A DNA stretch of 64,000 nucleotides. Origin: RBG-13-68-16 sp050018455. GTDB lineage: Bacteria; Acidobacteriota; Thermoanaerobaculia; Thermoanaerobaculales; Thermoanaerobaculaceae. Positions 58,955 through 64,000 of the stretch are shown piece after piece. The notes below the pieces were generated by a model, which ran no database searches, was not told where the DNA came from, and was given only the letters and a program-made list of their open reading frames with translations. Positions within the stretch are counted from its first letter, which is position 1; each line of letters begins with the position of its first letter. The stretch spans positions 124,001 to 188,000 of the forward strand of contig JBEKAA010000001.1 of the NCBI GenBank assembly GCA_050018455.1, written 5' to 3'. The position numbers and the translations under genes are program-made.

Positions 58955-59773
58955 TCACTCCGGCTCGTATGAAACGACGATCGGTTCGTCTCCCTTCATG
59001 AAGCTCACGGTGACAATTGTTTTCAGGCCTTTGATAATCATGATGTTCGAAACCAGGTCCCGGCCATTCAACGAGATCACGATCCGGTGCTCTCCCGCAG
59101 GGACGTACGACAGGTTCCAACTCGCGTGAATCTTTTCCTCCGTCTTCCCGAGGAACCGGACCGTGCAGTGGTCCGGGGTAGAGATCACGCGGAGCGACCC
59201 CTTGCCCTCCTGGATGGTTTTCACTTTGCCGGCCTTGAGATCTCCCTGAACGATGACATCGGCTCCCGGCTCGACCCTGACCACGCCGGAGATCGTATCG
59301 TACCCGGGTCTGCTGAAGGAGATCGCGTGCGGACCTTCGGTGAGGCCCTCGATGCGCAGGAGCGGAATGGTCTTGAGCTCGGACTTGCCGTCGATCTCGA
59401 CGTCGCAGTTCTGAGGGGCCGATAGGACGAGCAGATTTCCGGTGAGCTGTACGACCTTGGCGCTGCCTGTCACCCTCTCAGGGGGGGGCGGTTCCGGGGA
59501 GAACTCCCCGACCTTCACCTCGATCGGGAGCTTCTGAACCATCACCTGGAAGCTCTGGGGCGCGAACCCGTCCTTCTCGACCCGAATGACGTGCCCGCCT
59601 CCCGCCACGTCTGCCAGGAAGAGGCCGTCGTCCTTCGGGCTGGACGTGCCCACGAACTTGCCGTCGAGATAGACCCGAAGACCAGGCTCACACGAAACCT
59701 GGATGTCGCCTGCCAACGACACCGTCGCCGCAACCGTCAAGAGAAACAGGCAAAGCCAGCACAGGCGCTTCAT
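58955..59773 (-). CDS. exported PEGA-domain protein
   Basis: 272 residues. Signal peptide (MKRLCWLCLFLLTVAATVSLA) then PEGA-like beta repeats at about 25-90 (CEPGLRVYLDGKFVGTSSP), 115-175 (NCDVEIDGKSELKTIPLLRI) and 195-250 (CTVRFLGKTEEKIHASW), with a Pro/Glu linker (PEPPPPERV) between the first two. PEGA domains are surface or wall-associated binding modules. GGGAGGGAGAATA precedes the ATG. Confidence 0.82.
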   Translation of the reverse strand: MKRLCWLCLFLLTVAATVSLAGDIQVSCEPGLRVYLDGKFVGTSSPKDDGLFLADVAGGGHVIRVEKDGFAPQSFQVMVQKLPIEVKVGEFSPEPPPPERVTGSAKVVQLTGNLLVLSAPQNCDVEIDGKSELKTIPLLRIEGLTEGPHAISFSRPGYDTISGVVRVEPGADVIVQGDLKAGKVKTIQEGKGSLRVISTPDHCTVRFLGKTEEKIHASWNLSYVPAGEHRIVISLNGRDLVSNIMIIKGLKTIVTVSFMKGDEPIVVSYEPE

Positions 59774-59911
59774 TATTCTCCCTCCCTATCACCCCGACCC
59801 CGTTCAAGTCTACATCGCCCCACGTCGGTTGAGCCGCGGGAGAGCGGACCGAGTTCGACTACGAGCCACTCCCGCTGATGCGGCGGCCCACTCGCTTCCT
59901 CAGACAGTCCC

Positions 59912-60349
59912 CTATTCCTTCGGTTTTGGCGTCGTGCGGTCCTTCACCAGTTGCTGGGCCGCCTCCTTGCTCGCAACGGCTTCGACGCGCACGATGCGGC
60001 AGAAGACCGGACGACCAAAATCCACGAAGGTGATCATTGCCCCCGTGTCCGAGCAGACCCGGCTGAATTTGAATTCGCCGGAGAGCTTGATGCCGGTCGC
60101 GAAGGGCAGACTCGTGTACACGCTGTCCAGGGTCAGCAGATAGTGCTCGTTACCCAAGAGGCGCACATAGACGAACCTCTCATGGAGGGCGGAGAAGCTG
60201 TCGGCCCTGCGAACGTCGAAACACGCTTCTTTGGCGACCGGCACGATACCGCTCCTCGTGTCAGCCTTCTGCGTCGAGGTACAGGCGAGCCAGGAAACCG
60301 TCAAGATCAGGCCCAGGAGGCACGCGGCCGTGCGGCGCTTGCTACCCAT
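59912..60349 (-). CDS. lipoprotein resembling the DUF6491 family
   Basis: 145 residues from ATG 60349, AGGTGGT upstream. Lipoprotein signal ending VSWLAC. The mature part has CFDVRRADSFSAL, YVRLLGNEHYLLTLD, FSRVCSDTG and FCRIVRVEAV, a pattern I associate with DUF6491 (from memory, unchecked). Three Cys remain after the lipidated one. Function unknown. Confidence 0.7.
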   Translation of the reverse strand: MGSKRRTAACLLGLILTVSWLACTSTQKADTRSGIVPVAKEACFDVRRADSFSALHERFVYVRLLGNEHYLLTLDSVYTSLPFATGIKLSGEFKFSRVCSDTGAMITFVDFGRPVFCRIVRVEAVASKEAAQQLVKDRTTPKPKE

Positions 60350-60520
60350 CGTGACCACCTTCCTTTCCGCTCGAGTCGCCGTGGCGGCTGTGATCCCGCA
60401 CAGAGATCGAGACACGAACGGCCAGCATTGGTCACGCTACCCAAACCTCCCCCACGGGTATTTTACCACCGGCGCCAAGCTCGTGACACCCGCAGCAGAG
60501 ACCGCATGAGCCGTCCGGTC

Positions 60521-60526
60521 TAGAAT
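60521..60526 (+). promoter_or_regulatory. -10 element of kpsF
   Basis: TAGAAT, 35 bases before the ATG, with GAGGGAGG in the leader. The same hexamer and a similar leader length precede the kpsF remnant at 49602. Confidence 0.45.
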
Positions 60527-60561
60527 GCCTGTGCCGGGAGCCGTTTTCCGAGGGAGGCACA

Positions 60562-61518
60562 ATGTCGCTCGAGCTGGCACGAGAGGTTCTCACCACGGAG
60601 GCAGATGCGATCCTGAGGCTCCGGGATCGCCTGGATGATTCCTTCATGCGGGCAGTGGAGATGCTCGCGGGCTGCCAGGGGCGGGTCGTGTGGACCGGAA
60701 TGGGCAAGTCCGGCATCATCTGCCGCAAGCTCGCCGCGACCATGGCGTCCACCGGGACGCCGGCGCTGTTCCTCCACCCGGCCGAGGCGATCCACGGGGA
60801 TCTCGGCATGGTTGCCCCGGGCGACGTCGTCGTCCTGGTCTCCAACTCCGGCGAGACCGACGAGCTGGTCCACCTGGTCGAGTACCTCAAGAGGTTCGGC
60901 AACCCCCTCATCTCGATCACGTCCAACCCTTCATCGACCCTGGCAGGCCACGCCGACATCCACCTCAACCTCGCCGTCGACCGGGAGGCGTGCCCGCACA
61001 ACCTCGCACCCACCGCCTCCACCACCGCCGCGCTCGCTCTCGGCGACGCCCTGGCAATGGTCGTGTCGGTCCGGAAAGGTTTCAATCCTCAGGATTTCGC
61101 TCAGCTCCACCCCGGCGGGAGGCTTGGGAAACGGCTGCTTACCGTGGGAGAGCTCATGCACGCCGGCGACCTGGTGCCCCGCGTCGCAGTGGACACGCCT
61201 ATGAAAGACGTGATCTACGAGATGTCGCGCAAAGGCCTCGGGATCACGACGGTCCAGGACGCCGAGGGACGACTCCTCGGAGTCATCACCGACGGCGACC
61301 TTCGCCGCCTGATGGAAGCGGATCTCAGTCCCCTCTCGCGCGCGGCGGGTGACGTCATGCACCCGGGCGGTGTGACCATCGCGCCCGGCACGCTGGCGAC
61401 AGGGGCGCTGCGCTTGCTGGAGATGCGCCGGATCACGTCGTTGATCGTCACCGACGAGCGCAGCTGCGTGGCCGGGATCCTGCACCTCCACGATCTCTGG
61501 GGTGTCGGGCTGTTCTAG
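60562..61518 (+). CDS. kpsF: arabinose-5-phosphate isomerase (KpsF/KdsD)
   Basis: 318 residues. SIS domain (about 35-165; VVWTGMGKSGIICRKLAATM, VSNSGETDELVHLVEYLKRFG, PHNLAPTASTTAALALGDALA) and two CBS domains (about 205-318; RKGLGITTVQDAEGRLLGVITDGDLRR). It makes D-arabinose 5-phosphate for KDO and so for lipopolysaccharide. No kdsA, kdsB or kdsC lies nearby. Confidence 0.94.
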   Translation: MSLELAREVLTTEADAILRLRDRLDDSFMRAVEMLAGCQGRVVWTGMGKSGIICRKLAATMASTGTPALFLHPAEAIHGDLGMVAPGDVVVLVSNSGETDELVHLVEYLKRFGNPLISITSNPSSTLAGHADIHLNLAVDREACPHNLAPTASTTAALALGDALAMVVSVRKGFNPQDFAQLHPGGRLGKRLLTVGELMHAGDLVPRVAVDTPMKDVIYEMSRKGLGITTVQDAEGRLLGVITDGDLRRLMEADLSPLSRAAGDVMHPGGVTIAPGTLATGALRLLEMRRITSLIVTDERSCVAGILHLHDLWGVGLF

Positions 61519-61671
61519 ACAGCTGACAGCCCTCCCCCACCCGGCCACCCAGCTCACAGCTCTCCCCCACCCAACCCCACAGCCGACAGCTCACGATCCC
61601 CCTTCCACCCCAACGACATCATCTAGGGGGAAGGACGCTGTCGGCTGTTGGCTGTCGGCTGTCAGCTGTCT
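61518..61671. repeat. intergenic inverted repeat of ACAGCYG heptads (locus D)
   Basis: Begins at the kpsF stop. Left part: GACAGCTGACAGCC and ACAGCCGACAGC separated by C-rich sequence; right arm 61636-61671 is the heptad complement. Outer 14 and inner 12 bases pair exactly. It is the C-variant of the ACAGT heptad of loci A-C. The remaining 120 bases to the next gene show only its AAGGAGATAG site. Confidence 0.7.
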
Positions 61672-61792
61672 TCGTCTCCCAGCCACTTGCCACGACCGCG
61701 CAGCCAGAGCACAATGAACCGATGTTCAGTCTCGGCGGTCGTGGGGGGCCCCGGTTTCAATCGGCGAGCCGTGACGACCCAAGGAGATAGCC

Positions 61793-64000
61793 ATGGGCAG
61801 GGAAATCCGCAAGGTCGGGGTGCTGGGAGCGGGCGTGATGGGCTCGGGGATCGCCGCGCACCTGGCCAACGCCAAGGTGCCGGTGCTGCTGCTGGACATC
61901 GTGCCGCCCCGGCTCACTCCGGAAGACGAGAAGGCCGGCCTGACCCTTGGGGACAAGCGCTTCCGCAACAAACTGGCTCTGGCCGGGATCGAGAACGTGA
62001 GGACGTCCAAACCGGCGCTCCTGTACTCCAAGCGCTTCCTCCCGTTGATCTCCGCCGGGAACTTCGAGGACGACTGGCGAACGCTCGCGGAGTGCGACTG
62101 GATCGTCGAGGTGGTCGTCGAACGCCTCGAAATCAAGCGGCAGGTGTTCGAGCGCCTCGAGCAGGTCCGCAAGCCCGGGGCGGTCGTCTCCTCGAACACG
62201 TCCGGCCTGCCGATCCGGGCGATGGTCGAGGGGCGCTCCGAGGACTTCCGCAAGAACTTCCTGGTGACCCACTTCTTCAACCCCGTCCGCTACATGCGCC
62301 TCCTGGAGGTCATAGCCGGCGAGGACACCGACCCCGAGGTCGTGAGGTTCATGAGCGACTTCGGCCAGTTCCTGCTGGGCAAGGGGATCGTCTTCGGCAA
62401 GGACACCCCGAATTTCGTCGCGAACCGGATCGGCGTCTACGGGCTGATGGCGACCGTGCACGCGATGGTGGAGATGGGCTACCAGGTCGACGAGGTGGAT
62501 GCGATCACGGGCCCGGCGATGGCACGCCCGAAGAGCGCCTCGTTCGGCACCGTGGACCTCGTTGGGCTCGACACCATGGTGCACGTCGTGCGGACCCTGC
62601 GCGAGGAGTGCCCGGACGACGAGGGGCAGCCCGTCTTCGCGGTGCCCGAGTTCATCACGAAGATGGTCGAGAACAAGCAACTAGGGCGCAAGACCAAGGC
62701 CGGTTTCTTCAAGCGCGAGAAAGGTCCCAAGGGCGAAAACGTCGACTACACGCTGGACTGGCGGACCGGCCAGTACCGCCTCAAGGCCAAGCTCGACGCT
62801 GCGTCGCTCAAGCAGACCAAGGGGATCCACGACGCCGGGGCGCGGATCAAGACCCTCGTGAACGCCCAGGATCGCGCCGGCGCATTCGCCTGGCGCGTGA
62901 CGCGAGATGCGCTGGCGTACACGTCCAGGCGTCTCGGCGAGATCTCCGACACGATCGTGGACATCGACCGCGGCCTGACGTGGGGCTTCAATTGGGACTT
63001 GGGGCCGTTCGAGACGTGGGACGCCATCGGGGTCGCGGAAACGGTCCAGAGGATGAAGGCGGAGGGCGCCGCGCCCGCCCCGTGGGTCGAGGAGATGCTG
63101 GCGGCAGGCGTCGGCAGCTTCTACCGGGACGGCGCTGCCGGTCGCGAGTACTACGACCCTCGGAAAAAGTCGTACGTGCCGCTCGCCCGGCCGGCGTCGT
63201 TCCTTCTGCTCAAGGAGATCAAGCGGCGGACGCCGCCGGTGCTCGAGAACGCCGGAGCCTCCATCGTGGACCTAGGCGACGGCGTGGCCTGCGTCGAGTT
63301 CCACTCTGCTCTGCAGCCCAAGCTGAACCCCATCGACGACGACATCATGGAGGTCGTGCACAAGGCGATTGGGATCGCGGAGAAGGACTTCCGCGGGCTC
63401 GTCATCCACCACCAGGGCGAGCAGTTCTGCGCGGGCGCCAACCTCCTCATGATCCTCGAAGGCGCCATGAGCCAGCAGTGGCGGGCGATCGACACAATGG
63501 TCCGCAAGTTCCAGGGGATGACGATGGGGCTGCGGCGGGCGCGCGTGCCGGTGGTCACTGCCCCGTTCGGCTACACCTTCGGCGGCGGAGCCGAGATCAC
63601 GATGGCGGCCGACAGGGTGTGCGCGCTCGCGGAGACCTACATGGGCCTGATCGAGGTCGGGGTCGGGCTGGTCCCCGCCGGCGGCGGCCACGTATTCATG
63701 CTCGAGCGCGTGTTCGAGGGGCTGGACGAGCCCGTCCTCTCCAATTTGCCCTTCCTCCGCAAGGCGTTCGAGGCTATCGCAATGGCCAAGGTCGGCACCT
63801 CGGCGGAGGAAGCGCGCGAGCTCAAGTACTTGCGCCCGTACGATCACGTCGAGATGAATCGCGACCAGCAGCTGTGGACGGCCAAGCGCATGGCGATCGC
63901 CATGGCGGAGGAGGGGTACCGGCCGCCGCTGGCGAAGAGGTTCAATGTCCCCGGCCGCGAAGGGCTTGCCACCATCGGGATGCTCCTCCACAACATGAAG
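61793..64000 (+). CDS. fused 3-hydroxyacyl-CoA dehydrogenase / enoyl-CoA hydratase (partial)
   Basis: 736 residues up to the right edge; the gene continues. Dehydrogenase half first: GAGVMGSGIA, NTSGLPI, FFNPVRYMRLLEVI, two C-terminal helical domains, and about residue 490 onwards a crotonase domain with VEFHSALQPKLNP, HHQGEQFCAGANLL and FGYTFGGGAEITMAADRV. This is the reverse of FadB order and matches the HAD-ECH type of Acidobacteria, Chloroflexi and archaea. It does two beta-oxidation steps. AAGGAGATAG precedes the ATG. A thiolase gene would be expected further right. Confidence 0.9.
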   Translation, partial: MGREIRKVGVLGAGVMGSGIAAHLANAKVPVLLLDIVPPRLTPEDEKAGLTLGDKRFRNKLALAGIENVRTSKPALLYSKRFLPLISAGNFEDDWRTLAECDWIVEVVVERLEIKRQVFERLEQVRKPGAVVSSNTSGLPIRAMVEGRSEDFRKNFLVTHFFNPVRYMRLLEVIAGEDTDPEVVRFMSDFGQFLLGKGIVFGKDTPNFVANRIGVYGLMATVHAMVEMGYQVDEVDAITGPAMARPKSASFGTVDLVGLDTMVHVVRTLREECPDDEGQPVFAVPEFITKMVENKQLGRKTKAGFFKREKGPKGENVDYTLDWRTGQYRLKAKLDAASLKQTKGIHDAGARIKTLVNAQDRAGAFAWRVTRDALAYTSRRLGEISDTIVDIDRGLTWGFNWDLGPFETWDAIGVAETVQRMKAEGAAPAPWVEEMLAAGVGSFYRDGAAGREYYDPRKKSYVPLARPASFLLLKEIKRRTPPVLENAGASIVDLGDGVACVEFHSALQPKLNPIDDDIMEVVHKAIGIAEKDFRGLVIHHQGEQFCAGANLLMILEGAMSQQWRAIDTMVRKFQGMTMGLRRARVPVVTAPFGYTFGGGAEITMAADRVCALAETYMGLIEVGVGLVPAGGGHVFMLERVFEGLDEPVLSNLPFLRKAFEAIAMAKVGTSAEEARELKYLRPYDHVEMNRDQQLWTAKRMAIAMAEEGYRPPLAKRFNVPGREGLATIGMLLHNMK

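Noticed and set aside
1..64000. rRNA, tRNA or riboswitch genes
   Set aside because: None recognised on reading; a covariance-model scan could still find a small RNA.

Overview
The window is GC-rich, densely coded bacterial DNA. It comes from a Gram-negative (diderm) organism: there is a complete Tol-Pal cluster, a TonB-dependent receptor, outer-membrane beta-barrels, lipoproteins and a KpsF/KdsD sugar-phosphate isomerase. A VWFA protein of the acidobacterial type, a receptor with an N-terminal CarboxypepD_reg domain, a fused NuoCD and a cyclic 2,3-diphosphoglycerate synthetase homologue suggest Acidobacteriota (possibly a Thermoanaerobaculia- or Holophagae-like lineage). That placement is inference; there is no rRNA gene. 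No tRNA, CRISPR array, insertion sequence, phage or integrative element was recognised, and the window reads as core chromosome.

Layout. 1-2.4 kb: minus-strand lipoprotein (cut by the window edge) and a TlpA / beta-barrel / VWFA operon. 2.5-4.7 kb: hydroxyacyl-CoA dehydrogenase and acetate kinase. 4.7-6.6 kb: minus-strand operon hpt-ridA-yqeB-like with overlapping ends. 6.6-14.9 kb: plus-strand unknown helical protein, FHA-RDD protein, tolQ-tolR-tonB/tolA-tolB-pal-ybgF, rpsT, purC. 15.2-17.7 kb: divergent EF-G paralogue and a cold-shock gene with a structured leader. 18-20.8 kb: nuoB-nuoCD-nuoI (minus). 20.9-24.4 kb: transglycosylase, xerD, alkyltransferase-like protein, DinB and ferritin-like proteins (minus). 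24.6-28 kb: nuclease-helicase fusion, CBS protein, WbuC-like cupin. 28-31 kb: glycosyltransferase, Smr protein, small zinc ribbon, hisC. 31-33.8 kb: S2P peptidase-scpA-scpB-rluB upstream of hisC. 34-35.7 kb: folB-folK-pteridine reductase. 35.8-43.2 kb: lipid-related reductase and kinase, small proteins, cDPG synthetase, guaA. 43.3-49.5 kb: beta-barrel protein, a MacB-type ABC exporter with adaptor, secreted esterase. 49.6-60.4 kb: cell-envelope cluster (TPR/CarboxypepD_reg protein, 1046-residue TonB receptor, retropepsin-like protease, transglutaminase/TPR protein, PEGA protein, lipoprotein). 60.5-64 kb: kpsF and a fused hydroxyacyl-CoA dehydrogenase/enoyl-CoA hydratase running off the right edge.

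Three patterns cut across the genes. (1) About ten genes have a TAnnnT -10 hexamer only 5-9 bases before the start codon and no Shine-Dalgarno, so they are probably transcribed as leaderless mRNAs. (2) Six intergenic spacers hold long inverted repeats; in four of them the arms are tandem heptads of type ACAG[T/C][T/C][G/A], in one they contain GTCAAAG, and they usually sit close to stop codons. (3) There are signs of recent change: a truncated, frameshifted copy of the kpsF 5' end beside the esterase gene, and a G8 tract whose length sets whether rluB ends before hisC or runs 248 bases into it.
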